This document shows, piece by piece, positions 38,253 to 48,165 of a stretch of 64,000 bases of DNA (positions are counted from its first letter, which is position 1; each line of letters starts with the position of its first letter). Location: the NCBI RefSeq assembly GCF_009795715.1, contig NZ_WTCR01000002.1:434001-498000 (forward strand), in the 5' to 3' direction. The position numbers were made by a program, and so were the translations under genes. This stretch comes from Labilibaculum euxinicum. Lineage in GTDB: Bacteria; Bacteroidota; Bacteroidia; Bacteroidales; Marinifilaceae. The notes below the pieces were generated by a model. The model did no database searches. It had not been told where the DNA came from and worked only from the letters and a program-made list of their open reading frames with translations.

Positions 38253-39422
38253 ATGAGAAAATTATCATTCATTCTAGTTATGCTTATGTGTGTTGCAAGT
38301 GTAAGTGCACAGAAAAGCAAAGTGACTGGAGCCCAGAATTATCTTACTTCTGGTAAGTTGGATAAAGCAAAAGAAGCTATTGATGAAGGGATTCAGGACG
38401 AAAAATGTGTGGCATATGCTAAAGCATATCTTGTAAAAGGAAAAGTGTATCAAGGAATTTTTGAAAGTCCTCTTCCTGCGTACAAGAAATTGGCAGAAAA
38501 ACCGCTTGATATTGCTTTCGATGCCTATATGAAGGCTCTTGAGTTAGATGAAAAAGGGAAAATGGAAAAGCCTGTTAAAGCGCAGATGACAAACATGATT
38601 CCTGATTACACAAACGAAGCTGTTAATTTATATAATGCGGGAGATTTTCCTGGCGCTTTAGCTGCTTTTGAGCGTGTATTGGAAATTGAGGGAATGGATA
38701 TGTTTAAAGAAAACGCTACGATTGATACTGCTGTCATTTTTAATGCAGGTATGACTGCTCAAAAGGCAGATCAATTAGATAAAGCGGCAAAATATTACAA
38801 GCAATCTATTGAATACAACTATGGTGGAGCTAAAACCTATGCTAATTTGTCCAAAGTTTTAACTGATTCTGGGAATAAAGAAGAAGGAGTTAAATATCTT
38901 CATAAAGGATTCGAGCTATATCCTAATGATTCATGGATGTTGGTTGAGTTGATCAACCATTATATGTTAGGTGGAGAACCTCAAAAAGCGGCTGATTATT
39001 TAGATAAAGCGATTGAGTTGGATCCAACTAATGCTTCTTTTTACCGTGCAAAAGGTACTTTGTACGAAAAGACTGAAGAATTTGCTAAGGCTGAAGAGAT
39101 GTATACTAAAGCATTAAGCATGGATCCAAATGATTTTACTTCTCAGTATAATCTTGGCTTACTAAAACTTAATGCTGCTATTCAAAAGCATAAGGTTGCC
39201 AATGAAATAATGGATGCTAAAAAGTATAACGAAGCAATTAAGGCTGTTTATGCGGAGTATGAAGCTGTGATTCCTTATTTCGAAAAGGTTCTTGAAATGC
39301 AGCCTGATGAGAAAAATTCAATGATTACTTTGAAAGAATTGTATTTCAAACTGAGAAATGAAAACGAAGTTTACCTAGAAAAATACAATAAGATTAAAGA
39401 TAAGTTGGATGGTATGGAGTAA
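38253..39422 (+). CDS. Exported TPR-repeat protein
   Basis: The 389-residue protein has a signal peptide (MRKLSFILVMLMCVASVSAQ, cleavage after SAQ or VSA). The rest is tetratricopeptide repeats, clearest at DFPGALAAFERVLEI, QLDKAAKYYKQSIEYN, GGEPQKAADYLDKAIELDPTNASFY and EEFAKAEEMYTKALSMDPNDF. TPR arrays bind other proteins. It is probably periplasmic, and its partner is unknown. A shorter exported TPR protein at 48166-48897 has a similar layout and may be a paralogue. Genes of this kind often follow gyrA in Bacteroidota, which may be positional only. Confidence 0.87.
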   Translation: MRKLSFILVMLMCVASVSAQKSKVTGAQNYLTSGKLDKAKEAIDEGIQDEKCVAYAKAYLVKGKVYQGIFESPLPAYKKLAEKPLDIAFDAYMKALELDEKGKMEKPVKAQMTNMIPDYTNEAVNLYNAGDFPGALAAFERVLEIEGMDMFKENATIDTAVIFNAGMTAQKADQLDKAAKYYKQSIEYNYGGAKTYANLSKVLTDSGNKEEGVKYLHKGFELYPNDSWMLVELINHYMLGGEPQKAADYLDKAIELDPTNASFYRAKGTLYEKTEEFAKAEEMYTKALSMDPNDFTSQYNLGLLKLNAAIQKHKVANEIMDAKKYNEAIKAVYAEYEAVIPYFEKVLEMQPDEKNSMITLKELYFKLRNENEVYLEKYNKIKDKLDGME

Positions 39423-39437
39423 ATAAAATAAGTTAGA

Positions 39438-39468
39438 AATAAAGGGAAGTTTAGGCTTCCTTTTATTA
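39438..39468. terminator. Terminator between convergent TPR and histidine-kinase genes
   Basis: AATAAAGGGAAG pairs with CTTCCTTTTATT with one bulge or mismatch, in an AT-rich setting. Confidence 0.65.
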
Positions 39469-39558
39469 CATGTATATTATTTTACATAATATGAATTATA
39501 AGACAAAATGGAGTTTTCAAAAGTTACACTACAAAACGCAATGAATTAAGAATTGGAT

Positions 39559-41271
39559 TTAAAGAAACTTCTGTAAGACTTCCATTAGTTTATGAGGATC
39601 AATAGGTTTTGTAATAAATTCATTGGCACCAGCTTTAAAACACTCTTCCTTTTCATTATTAAATGTAAATGCTGTTTGCACTATAACCGGGATTCTATTA
39701 TTGATGGCTTTAATTTGTTTTATTGCATCCAATCCACCAATCTCAGGCATCCTCATATCCATTAATACCAAGTCAATTTGCGGATCATTTGCCTGACATA
39801 TTTCGATGGCATCTCTGCCATTACGAGCCCAGATTACATTTGCATCAGTTAATTCAATTATTGCATTTAAGTAATTGAAATTAGATTTAACATCTTCTGC
39901 AATTAAAATATTACGATTGGTATAATCTATTGATTTTACCCCTGAACCTTCAATTCTGCACTCAAACTTATCTGAAGATTCTCTTAATAGTTTAAGATTT
40001 GACTGCCCCAAATTATGTACTTTAAAATAAAAATTAGAACCGATTTCAATTTTAGAATCAAACCAAATTTCCCCCTCTAAAAGTTGTACCATTTTTTTAC
40101 AAAGAGTTAATCCGATGCCTGAACCTTCAAATTTTCTGGTGGAACTGCTTTCTCCTTGTCTAAATAAATCGAATATAACATGTTGATTTTCAGAAGAAAT
40201 ACCAACACCCGTATCTTTTATGTAAAAAATTGGGTTAGTTTCGTCTTCTATGAAATACCCTATTTCAATAATTCCTTTTGTTGTGAATTTAATTGCGTTA
40301 TCAATAAGATTTTCAAGTATTTGAACTATTTTGTTTTTGTCTGAATTAATAGAAAATTCTTCACTGTTCTTTGGCAAAACAAGTCTTAATTCAAGACTTT
40401 TATTAAGTCTGTGACTTGTTTCAAAAACTTTATACAAGTCAGTTATGATTGGATTTAGAACAAAATTTTCTTTTTGAATTGCCAATTGGTTTGTTTCCAT
40501 TTTGGAAACATCAATCAAGTTATTTATAAGTTTTAAAAGTTTTTTGCCATTATCTGAAATGTGATTAATGAAACCATCTCGTTGATTTTTATTTAGATTG
40601 TTATCTGATAACAAGTTCGAAAATCCTACCATGGCATTTATAGGTGTTCGAATTTCATGGCTTATGTTAGAAAGAAAAGCTGATTTTAATTTTTCAGATT
40701 CTTCGGCTTCTTTTTTCGCTTTTTCAAGTTCTTTTTTTGTTTCTGTTATCGTTATTAAATCCTGCACCGATGTTGTGTGGGAAATACATGCTTGAATAGA
40801 TACGGAAAATTTGTCTAAAACATTCTTTAATTTGGTTTGGTCGATTTGGCTCCAGATTCGTTTCTCAGAAGATGAATATAGCACCAGAAATCCGATCTCG
40901 CGCAATTGAAAAAAGGTTATTGCTCCTCCTTCTTTTACTTTAAAACCAATTTCATTACTAATTTTCTGAGTAAGAATACATGAAAATGAATTTTGGCTTG
41001 CAAAACAACGATCAATAAAATTAGAATTACATATTGAGCAATTCTCAAGTTTGATAATTGGATGAGAATAAACCGCTTTTAATCCATGTTCTTGCTCTGT
41101 AAATGAAATATAACTATTCCGAATCCAAACACCTCCAAACTCTATGTTTTTGATTGACATTAGTGTATCTAAAAACCTTCTGCAATTTTCCTTCAAATCT
41201 AATGACTGACCAATAGATAAGGATAATTCGTACAGAAATGAAATGTCTTTTATAATATCGTTAGTTTGCAT
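39559..41271 (-). CDS. Cytoplasmic hybrid histidine kinase (GAF-like, HisKA, HATPase, receiver)
   Basis: The 570-residue protein has no membrane segment. Residues 1-165 form a GAF-like sensor containing C78, C81, C89 and C98 (CSIC then DRC). A coiled coil (175-197) leads to HisKA with phospho-acceptor H205 (SNISHEIRTP), HATPase_c with DNAIKF, DTGVGI and GSGIGL, and a receiver domain with D505 (LVLMDMRMPE) and K555. It would sense an internal signal and pass phosphate to its own receiver, with an unknown output. The FIST gene 7 bases upstream is in the same operon and likely supplies a second sensory input. Confidence 0.93.
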   Translation of the reverse strand: MQTNDIIKDISFLYELSLSIGQSLDLKENCRRFLDTLMSIKNIEFGGVWIRNSYISFTEQEHGLKAVYSHPIIKLENCSICNSNFIDRCFASQNSFSCILTQKISNEIGFKVKEGGAITFFQLREIGFLVLYSSSEKRIWSQIDQTKLKNVLDKFSVSIQACISHTTSVQDLITITETKKELEKAKKEAEESEKLKSAFLSNISHEIRTPINAMVGFSNLLSDNNLNKNQRDGFINHISDNGKKLLKLINNLIDVSKMETNQLAIQKENFVLNPIITDLYKVFETSHRLNKSLELRLVLPKNSEEFSINSDKNKIVQILENLIDNAIKFTTKGIIEIGYFIEDETNPIFYIKDTGVGISSENQHVIFDLFRQGESSSTRKFEGSGIGLTLCKKMVQLLEGEIWFDSKIEIGSNFYFKVHNLGQSNLKLLRESSDKFECRIEGSGVKSIDYTNRNILIAEDVKSNFNYLNAIIELTDANVIWARNGRDAIEICQANDPQIDLVLMDMRMPEIGGLDAIKQIKAINNRIPVIVQTAFTFNNEKEECFKAGANEFITKPIDPHKLMEVLQKFL

Positions 41272-41278
41272 TCTTATC

Positions 41279-42376
41279 TTAATATGAAAAACCTAAAACT
41301 ATTGATTTATTTAATATTTCTGGATATCCTTCCCCACTTGAATATATCTCTCCAATTGAAAGGGCTCCTTCTAAATTAACTTTATTTTGATTGGTTTTTA
41401 TTTCTTCAGTTAAATTAGAGAGTTCCACATAGAAGTCGTCATTTAAATGATTTGCTCTTGAGATGCAATTGAAAATTAATGCATCCGCTATTTTCAAGTC
41501 GGCATCGATACTTTGATAAACAAGATTCTTAGATACAGATTTAAAATTTTCTTTTTCCATTGTCATGAGGTCAATAACTGAATTTTCAGGAATGTTACCT
41601 ACACATTGTAAATAACCTTCTTCAGAAACTCTCATTGGATCTCTAATTATATATTCACTATTTTCCTTATAGATTCCAAATGGATAATGAATTGCATTTG
41701 TCTCAAAATTCTCTTTGTTAATTTTAATATTTAATACAGTTTTTAAAAATCGTTGATAAACAACAAATGCATTTTCCCAATTAAGCTCTTTAATAAAGTT
41801 TTTATCTGTTTTTGTGGCAATAAAAGGACCATAAAGCTTTGTCCAACCGTGCAATGAGCCTGTTGTAGCCTTATTTCTTGTTAGTGTAATGATTGTTCCT
41901 GTATTAAAAACGCCATCATTACTTATTAAAACACCTTCATTATGCTTTTTAGTTCGGCCAGCACCACCACCAAGAAATTTAACATCATTTCCTAAATGAG
42001 TATATAAGGATCTTAAGTGTTCTGAACTATCAGAAGATAAACCGGAAGTTAGAACATAAACCGTTGAAAAAATCACGTTACTAAATTCAGAAATTTGCCG
42101 GCTAAAAGTTTTAGATGAATCAAAATAAATTGAAATGGCGTTATTGGGTAACCACTTGATTACGAATCCTGTGCTGGAAGTCTCGTTGTTGTGTATTATT
42201 TTAGGAAAAACACCACCAGTAAATCTTATCTTTTTACTATTCAGGGAATTGACTAATTCATTTAACGGGATTTTAGAATCTTCCCCAATAAGGATGAAGG
42301 CAAATGCATTGTTAGAAAACGTATTGGTTTCTAACAAATAAAGTATTTCGTTCAGACATGGATTTTCCAGATACAT
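41279..42376 (-). CDS. FIST-domain sensory protein
   Basis: The 365-residue protein matches the FIST N plus FIST C layout: FTGGVFPKIIHNN and VYVLTSGLSSDSSEHLRSLY with KFLGGGAGRT in the first half, and RDPMRV, GNIPENSVIDLM and a final SIGEIYSSGEGYPEILNKSIVLG in the second. FIST domains are thought to bind small ligands such as amino acids and occur beside histidine kinases or chemoreceptors. It lacks signal peptide and membrane segments. Its stop is 7 bases before the kinase start, implying a two-gene sensory unit. Unusually for the window, a purine-rich GAGGAGAGAGG lies just before its ATG. Confidence 0.87.
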   Translation of the reverse strand: MYLENPCLNEILYLLETNTFSNNAFAFILIGEDSKIPLNELVNSLNSKKIRFTGGVFPKIIHNNETSSTGFVIKWLPNNAISIYFDSSKTFSRQISEFSNVIFSTVYVLTSGLSSDSSEHLRSLYTHLGNDVKFLGGGAGRTKKHNEGVLISNDGVFNTGTIITLTRNKATTGSLHGWTKLYGPFIATKTDKNFIKELNWENAFVVYQRFLKTVLNIKINKENFETNAIHYPFGIYKENSEYIIRDPMRVSEEGYLQCVGNIPENSVIDLMTMEKENFKSVSKNLVYQSIDADLKIADALIFNCISRANHLNDDFYVELSNLTEEIKTNQNKVNLEGALSIGEIYSSGEGYPEILNKSIVLGFSY

Positions 42377-42502
42377 TACCTCTCTCCTCTTCGATTATAT
42401 TCATTACAATTTTAGCGAATTTATGACTATTAACCGATTGCTTTTGATTAAAGATCAATAATGTCATGTCAAGGCTTTCAATTGTATTATTAGGGGAGAA
42501 AT

Positions 42503-42540
42503 TAAAAAAAAACTGACTTTTTGAATGCAAAGCCAGTTTT
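42503..42540 (-). terminator. Intrinsic terminator after the adenylate kinase gene
   Basis: On the minus strand, AAAACTGGCTTT pairs with AAAGTCAGTTTT (one G-U pair), followed by T's. Confidence 0.85.
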
Positions 42541-42548
42541 CTATTAGG

Positions 42549-43715
42549 TTATCTAATTTTTTTGAATGATTTATTGACTACATCTGTGAGTCGTTTGAAA
42601 ACATCCTCCTCACTTCCCAATCCATTTACAATTTCAAATTTATCCTGTTTGGAGTAGTAGTTACTCACTTTTATACTTCTTTTTTCAAATTGCTCAAGTC
42701 TGTGAATAATGATATCAGTATCATCATAAAGTCTTTTTCCTTCTGTTTTTCCTCTGTAGGTCAAACGTTTAATCGATTCTAGCGTAGAAACATCCAAATT
42801 AATTGAAGAAGTTACAACCGAGCCAAGTTTTCTTAACAGACCATCTAATATGTATGCCTGAACAATTGTTCGGGGAAACCCCTTAAAAATAAAACCATTG
42901 GCATCCGGATGTTTCCGAATTTGTCTTTCAATTAGTCGAATAGCAATTTCATCAGGAACAATATCTCCTTTTTCCATATATGTCTTTGCGCTTTGTCCCA
43001 TTTCTGTGTCCTTTTTGATTTCCTGACGCATCAAATGTCCTGTTGAAATGTATTCGAGATTAAATTGTTCGGCTAATTTTCTTCCTTGAGTTCCTTTTCC
43101 TGATCCGGGAGGGCCTAATAAAACCAGGTTAATCCATGATTTTTGAAGAGTTTGGTCTACTACTGAGGTCAATCGTTCAAAAATCTGGTCAATACCACCC
43201 AACCCATCAATACCATGATATATTTCTTTCTCCTTGTAAAAATTTGCAACCGGAGCAGTTTTGGTATCATATTCTTTTAATCGAACACTAATTACTTCCT
43301 CGGTATCATCTGACCGATTCTCCTTTTTTGCACGATCCAGTAAACGATTGCGAAGTTGATCTGTGGGAACTTCTAAACTTAGCATACAGTCAAGTTTAGT
43401 ATTCATTTTTAACAGCAAGCCTTCAAGAATATAGGCTTGTACAGTTGTTCTTGGAAATCCATCAAAAAGAAAACCATTTACCTCAGTATCGGTTTGAATA
43501 CGTTCTTCCATGATTTGAACGATAATTTCATCGGGAACAAGTCCTCCCCTTTTTATTATGTCTTTAGCTTGCAGACCCAACTCGGTTCCTTCGGCAATCT
43601 CACCTCTTAGAATATCACCTGTTGATATATAGGCAAGATTGTATTTTTCGATAAGCATTTTTGATTGAGTTCCTTTACCTGCTCCAGGTGGGCCAAAAAG
43701 TGCAATATTTAACAT
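42549..43715 (-). CDS. adk: Tandem two-domain adenylate kinase, second domain degenerate
   Basis: The 388-residue protein is two short-LID adenylate kinases in line. Domain 1 (1-190) is intact: GPPGAGKGTQ (9-18), STGD with D34, DGFPRT with D85, and arginines R124, R128, R134 and R145 in and around the LID. Domain 2 (195-388) keeps the P-loop GPPGSGKGTQ (201-210) and FPRT, but D34 is replaced by H227 (STGH) and D85 by K278 (KGFPRT). These positions matter for AMP handling and magnesium, so domain 2 is probably weak or inactive, perhaps regulatory. Usual bacterial Adk has one domain of about 190-215 residues. The enzyme interconverts ATP+AMP and 2 ADP. Confidence 0.93.
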   Translation of the reverse strand: MLNIALFGPPGAGKGTQSKMLIEKYNLAYISTGDILRGEIAEGTELGLQAKDIIKRGGLVPDEIIVQIMEERIQTDTEVNGFLFDGFPRTTVQAYILEGLLLKMNTKLDCMLSLEVPTDQLRNRLLDRAKKENRSDDTEEVISVRLKEYDTKTAPVANFYKEKEIYHGIDGLGGIDQIFERLTSVVDQTLQKSWINLVLLGPPGSGKGTQGRKLAEQFNLEYISTGHLMRQEIKKDTEMGQSAKTYMEKGDIVPDEIAIRLIERQIRKHPDANGFIFKGFPRTIVQAYILDGLLRKLGSVVTSSINLDVSTLESIKRLTYRGKTEGKRLYDDTDIIIHRLEQFEKRSIKVSNYYSKQDKFEIVNGLGSEEDVFKRLTDVVNKSFKKIR

Positions 43716-43809
43716 GTACTGAAATTTAGATTTGTTACGGTTGTAATTGGTTTAAAAATAATAAAAATTTGATTTGATAAAAGAAATTATTCAAATGTTA
43801 CTCTTCGAA

Positions 43810-44184
43810 TTATTTAAGAAAAATCAGAAATGAGATTTTATGACTATTTAAATTTCTAAAAGTGCTGAGAGCCCAGCATAATAGATGTAATAATCCCAAA
43901 AAAAAGAAGGTTGGAAAAACAGGCCCGTTCCAAAAGGAATAATTGGCTATTGCAAAAAATATGTATCCCCAAATTAAAAGAAGGCTTCCTATAAATTCAA
44001 ATTTCCAGACTACAATTAATCCCATTAGCATTATGACATTGGCTGAAAACAACTTGATTTCTTGTTCAGACATCAAATTTAAATCGGGAGAACCAATTTG
44101 GATTGCAAACCAAATAAAAAATAGGAATAAGAAAATTCCTAAAAAACGTGCAATCCAACGAAGTATGGTAACGAATAGTTTCAA
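43810..44184 (-). CDS. Small membrane protein (DUF7670-like), unknown function
   Basis: The 124-residue protein has four hydrophobic segments: about 9-30, 46-60, 64-82 and 88-106. It starts MKLFVTILRWIARFLGIFLF, an RxxxxLxI pattern resembling the small DUF7670 membrane family. Aromatic residues are frequent and no catalytic motif is seen. It lies upstream of adk on the same strand with 94 bases between. Overlapping frames on both strands are shadows. Function cannot be given. Confidence 0.55.
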   Translation of the reverse strand: MKLFVTILRWIARFLGIFLFLFFIWFAIQIGSPDLNLMSEQEIKLFSANVIMLMGLIVVWKFEFIGSLLLIWGYIFFAIANYSFWNGPVFPTFFFLGLLHLLCWALSTFRNLNSHKISFLIFLK

Positions 44185-44406
44185 GTTTTGTCCTTTTTAC
44201 GATTTGGAAGATTTTTAAATATGCTTTTATCAAATATAGCCGAATTAATAGGTAATTGAAAATTACGGCACTAGAATAAATTAAAAAAGGATACTTGAGT
44301 ATCAAACAGATGGTGTAGTTCGTTGAATATTAGTGGATTTAAATTGACATTCTTCTAGTAAAGCCTTATATTTTATTTATGGAATAATCCATTTAAATAT
44401 ATTGTT

Positions 44407-44808
44407 ATGAAGGCTAATTATTTATGTCCGAAGTGCAGAACTTATCTAAATGTTGGAGATAAAATTGTTATTTCGGCTAAAAATGCGAGAGGATATAAAG
44501 GGATTCTATTATTTAGTATTCATTTAGGAGATTATGAAATTAAAAAGCATTCCAATTTTGATATCGAGGAGAATGAAAGCCTCAGCATGTTTTGCCCTTG
44601 TTGTCATAAAAGTTTAAGACATCCAAAGGTACACAATAATATTTTCAAAATTTTAATGCAGGATGCTGAAGATCAGGAATATGAAATTCTATTCTCGGGT
44701 GTGTACGGAGAAAGATGTACCTATCAAATTAAGGAGGAAAAAGTTAGTTCCTTTGGAAAAGATGCTGGGAAATATCTCAATTTCACAAATCTAATTAACA
44801 TGTCCTAG
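44407..44808 (+). CDS. Zinc-ribbon protein, unknown function
   Basis: The 133-residue soluble protein begins MKANYLCPKCRTYLNVGDKIV and has a second knuckle, MFCPCCHKSLRH, near residue 61. The two CxxC pairs should hold one zinc. The second half (about 75-133) is mixed charged sequence with another cysteine in YGERCTYQI. It has no DNA-binding or enzymatic domain that I recognise. It stands alone between two minus-strand genes and has no clear promoter. It may be a small regulatory or adaptor protein, but this is not supported beyond the zinc motif. Confidence 0.6.
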   Translation: MKANYLCPKCRTYLNVGDKIVISAKNARGYKGILLFSIHLGDYEIKKHSNFDIEENESLSMFCPCCHKSLRHPKVHNNIFKILMQDAEDQEYEILFSGVYGERCTYQIKEEKVSSFGKDAGKYLNFTNLINMS

Positions 44809-44849
44809 AAGAGTGACAAAATTATTAGTAAAATAGTATCACTTGACTA

Positions 44850-45461
44850 TTAGTATTTTAATACGGGCAGCGATATTTTAAAACGTATACAGATTATTCT
44901 TATAATTATAATACAGGCAATGGTAATGAATTGATTTAGAGCAGAGGCTATACCAAGAGAATTGAGAGCAATAAAAAGAATTCCTCCAACCAAACAAGCT
45001 ACTGCATAAATCTCTTTTCTGAAAATTAACGGGATATCATTACAAAGAGTATCCCTAATAACACCTCCCATTACAGCAGAAAACAAACCCATTATTATGG
45101 ATAGAAAGGGATGTATTCCCAAGTTTAGGGATTTTTCTATTCCTATGATGGTAAACACACCAATACCGATTGTATCAAACAAAAAGAGAGTTCGTTTTAA
45201 AGTCATGATGTGCTCTTTAAAAAGAAAAGTTAGCGCAACACCAATAGATATAACTATAAGGTAGTTAATGTCACTGATCCAGCCAACCGGGAAATTTCCC
45301 AAAATTACGTCGCGAAGTGTTCCTCCGCCTATTGCAGTAATGAATCCAATAAAGTAAGCGCCAAAAAGGTCGAGCTTTTTATTTGCCGCAGACAATGTGC
45401 CACTGATAGCAAATACAAGAGTTCCTAATAAATCAAATCCGTATAAGATCGTCATAGTCAT
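44850..45461 (-). CDS. TRIC-type cation channel family protein (YadS/YicG-like)
   Basis: The 203-residue inner-membrane protein is an internally duplicated three-helix unit plus one, seven segments in all. The family glycine motif occurs in each half: ITAIGGGTLRDVILG in the first and FSAVMGGVIRDTLCN in the second. Prokaryotic TRIC proteins form trimeric, monovalent-cation-selective pores. ATG 45461 (or 45455) is preferred to a TTG at 45479. Its native role is not established. Confidence 0.92.
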   Translation of the reverse strand: MTMTILYGFDLLGTLVFAISGTLSAANKKLDLFGAYFIGFITAIGGGTLRDVILGNFPVGWISDINYLIVISIGVALTFLFKEHIMTLKRTLFLFDTIGIGVFTIIGIEKSLNLGIHPFLSIIMGLFSAVMGGVIRDTLCNDIPLIFRKEIYAVACLVGGILFIALNSLGIASALNQFITIACIIIIRIICIRFKISLPVLKY

Positions 45462-45501
45462 ATTTATAATGCCACACAAAAATCAATAAAATAATTGAAT
45501 A

Positions 45502-45540
45502 GAGAAAAAAAAGGGATGAGATTTAATAAATCTCATCCTT
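45502..45540 (-). terminator. Intrinsic terminator after maeB
   Basis: GGATGAGATTT pairs with AAATCTCATCC around a short loop, with a T-run on the minus strand. Confidence 0.88.
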
Positions 45541-45561
45541 ATCTACTAAATATCCTAATTG

Positions 45562-47820
45562 TTACGATTGAGCATCAACAACAGCAATGGCTGTCATATT
45601 AATAATTTCACGAACCGAACAACCCATTGGAATAATGTGGAATGGTTTTGCTGTTCCTAATAAAATTGGTCCAATATTTTCTGATCCATCTAAATCTTTC
45701 ATTAATTTATAGGCAATATTTCCGGAACTTAGATTTGGAAATATTATGGTATTTACATCTTTCCCTTTAATTTTAGTAAAGCCAAATGTCTGATCTCTTA
45801 AATTCTTATCAAGAGCAAAGTTCAATTGCATTTCTCCATCTATCAATAAATCAGGATTATTTGTGTGTAATTTTGAAATTGCTTTATTAACTTTTACAGG
45901 ACTTCCCTTTCTCACTGATCCAAAATTAGAGTAGGAAACCATAGCCATTACCGGTTCGATATTAAATGTTTTTAAGGCTCGGGCAGTACTCAATGTAGTG
46001 TCAACCAACGAATCTGATGTGGGTTCCGCATTAACAGTGGTATCTGCAAAAAACAGAGGCCCTTTTTTCGTCATGATGATATTCATGCCAACTAAAGTTT
46101 TCATACCTTCTTCTATACCAATTACTTTACTTGCTACTTTCAGAGCCTCAAAATAGCGTGTAGCATATCCGGAGATAAAAGCGTCAGCATCACCATTTTC
46201 AACCATCATTGCTCCAAAATAGTTGCGGTCGAACATTTTTTCAACAGCTTCTTTAAGAGTTAAACCTTTACGACCTCGTTTTTCACACAAAACATTTGCG
46301 TAATGGTTCCTTCTTCCCGCTTCTGCTTGAGAACGGATATCGATAATTTCAGCCCCGTTGAGATCCAATTCATTTTCCAACACAATTCTTTGAATGTTTT
46401 CAGGGTTACCTAAAATAATAGGCTTTGCAATTCCATCGTGAAGAACAATTTGTGCTGCTTTTAAAACATTAAAGTTATTTCCTTCAGCAAAAACCACACG
46501 TTTTGGGTTGCATTTTGCTTTGTCGAAGATTGTCCTTATTAGTTCATTTTCAGTTCCTAAGCGTTGTTTTAATTCTTCGGAATAAGCATCCCAATCAGTA
46601 ATTATTTTTCGGGCGACACCCGATTCTACTGCTGCTTTAGCAACCGCAACTGCTACACTTGAGACCAAACGTGGATCCATAGCTTTGGGGATAATATAAT
46701 GACGACCAAATATGATATTTGATTCATTATAAGCGGCATGTACAGATTCCGGCACAGGTTCTTTTGCCAGTTTTGCAATGGCATGAACCGATGCTATTTT
46801 CATTTCTTCATTAATTGTACTTGCCCGAACATCCAGAGCACCTCTAAAAATATAAGGAAATCCCAATACATTATTAATTTGGTTTGGATAATCTGAGCGC
46901 CCCGTTGCTACAATTACACCTTCTTTGGATTCAATAGCTTCATTGTAGTCAATTTCAGGATCAGGATTTGCCAGAGCAAATACAACAGGTTTATCAGCCA
47001 TGGAACTTACCATTTTCTTATTTACGATTCCTCCAATAGATAATCCTAAAAATACATCAGCACCAACCAATGCCTGTTCCAATGTGTCAATATTGCGTTC
47101 GGTTATGAATTGTTTTTTCTGACTGTTTAAATCGGTTCTTTTTTTATTTACCACCCCACGACTATCACACATAATTATGTTCTCCGGTTTAACACCAAGA
47201 GAAATATACAATTTTGTACATGAAACAGCTGCAGCACCTGCTCCATTAACAACAACAGAAATATCTTCAATTTTCTTTCCATTAATTTCCAAAGCATTTA
47301 ATAAACCTGCTGCTGAAATAATAGCCGTTCCATGTTGATCATCGTGCATAACAGGAATATCCAACTCATCCTTTAAGCGTTGTTCAATTTCGAAGCATTC
47401 AGGAGCTTTGATATCCTCAAGATTTATTCCGCCAAAAGTTGGAGCAATCGCTTTAACGGTTTCAACGAATTTATCCACATCTGTTGCATCTACTTCAATA
47501 TCGAATACGTCAATATCTGCAAATATTTTGAATAATAAACCTTTTCCTTCCATTACGGGTTTGCCTGCCAATGCACCAATATTTCCTAATCCCAAAACAG
47601 CTGTTCCGTTAGAAATTACGGCGACTAAGTTACCTTTTGCAGTGTATTTGTAAGCATTCTCAGGATCTTTCTCGATTTCCAGACATGGCTCTGCAACCCC
47701 GGGACTGTAGGCTAAAGCTAAATCTCGTTGAGTTCTATAGGGTTTTGTAGGAATCACTTCAATTTTACCGGGGCGACCTTCTGAGTGATATTTTAAAGCA
47801 TCTGTGTTTTTTTTTGACAT
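45562..47820 (-). CDS. maeB: NADP-dependent malic enzyme with C-terminal phosphotransacetylase-like domain
   Basis: The 752-residue MaeB-type enzyme has a catalytic half (about 1-420): [21 protein letters not shown], the metal-binding [12 protein letters not shown], and the dinucleotide loop [13 protein letters not shown] phosphate acetyltransferase-like half follows (about 430-752): [32 protein letters not shown] and an end typical of PTA. Malic enzyme decarboxylates malate to pyruvate. The PTA-like domain is non-catalytic in studied homologues and senses acetyl-CoA. ATG 47820 is preferred to a start 11 codons upstream. Confidence 0.96.
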   Translation of the reverse strand: MSKKNTDALKYHSEGRPGKIEVIPTKPYRTQRDLALAYSPGVAEPCLEIEKDPENAYKYTAKGNLVAVISNGTAVLGLGNIGALAGKPVMEGKGLLFKIFADIDVFDIEVDATDVDKFVETVKAIAPTFGGINLEDIKAPECFEIEQRLKDELDIPVMHDDQHGTAIISAAGLLNALEINGKKIEDISVVVNGAGAAAVSCTKLYISLGVKPENIIMCDSRGVVNKKRTDLNSQKKQFITERNIDTLEQALVGADVFLGLSIGGIVNKKMVSSMADKPVVFALANPDPEIDYNEAIESKEGVIVATGRSDYPNQINNVLGFPYIFRGALDVRASTINEEMKIASVHAIAKLAKEPVPESVHAAYNESNIIFGRHYIIPKAMDPRLVSSVAVAVAKAAVESGVARKIITDWDAYSEELKQRLGTENELIRTIFDKAKCNPKRVVFAEGNNFNVLKAAQIVLHDGIAKPIILGNPENIQRIVLENELDLNGAEIIDIRSQAEAGRRNHYANVLCEKRGRKGLTLKEAVEKMFDRNYFGAMMVENGDADAFISGYATRYFEALKVASKVIGIEEGMKTLVGMNIIMTKKGPLFFADTTVNAEPTSDSLVDTTLSTARALKTFNIEPVMAMVSYSNFGSVRKGSPVKVNKAISKLHTNNPDLLIDGEMQLNFALDKNLRDQTFGFTKIKGKDVNTIIFPNLSSGNIAYKLMKDLDGSENIGPILLGTAKPFHIIPMGCSVREIINMTAIAVVDAQS

Positions 47821-48165
47821 TATCCTTAGTGTTTTGTTAAAATATTGAATCAATAGTTTATTATTGTTGTTAGCTACAAAGATGGGAATTATTGTATCGG
47901 ATTAATATGCGAAACGTCTCAAAATAATTATGAAATCAGTATTTGACTGGGACTCTACCGGTTAGAAAAAATGGCAAATAAAGGAATATTTCTAGATTTA
48001 TATAGTCAGATTGTTACATATGGAATTGGATCTGCTATTGATCTCTTTTTTAAGGATATTTCCAGTGGGCTTTCCTAATGGAGCAATGAAATATTAGATT
48101 CGAAAGCAAATAAAAAGGGATACCCAAAAAAGGTATCCCAGTTTAATTATATTTTTTGGAAATTA
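47821..48165. other. Intergenic region upstream of maeB
   Basis: These 345 bases contain the terminator of the upstream TPR gene (48110-48139). I see no consensus promoter, RNA gene or credible frame in the rest. Confidence 0.45.
48110..48139 (-). terminator. Intrinsic terminator after the small TPR gene
   Basis: GGGATACC pairs with GGTATCCC around a 7-base loop, followed by T's on the minus strand. Confidence 0.88.

Noticed and set aside
42312-42530. 72-codon minus-strand frame overlapping the start of the FIST gene
   Set aside because: It begins inside the adenylate kinase terminator, overlaps the FIST coding start by 65 bases in another frame and matches no family. A short translated leader remains possible but unsupported.
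42549-43715. Tandem adenylate kinase as two separate genes or a frameshift artefact
   Set aside because: The frame is continuous through the junction with no internal stop, and the second domain has no start codon in a genic context of its own.
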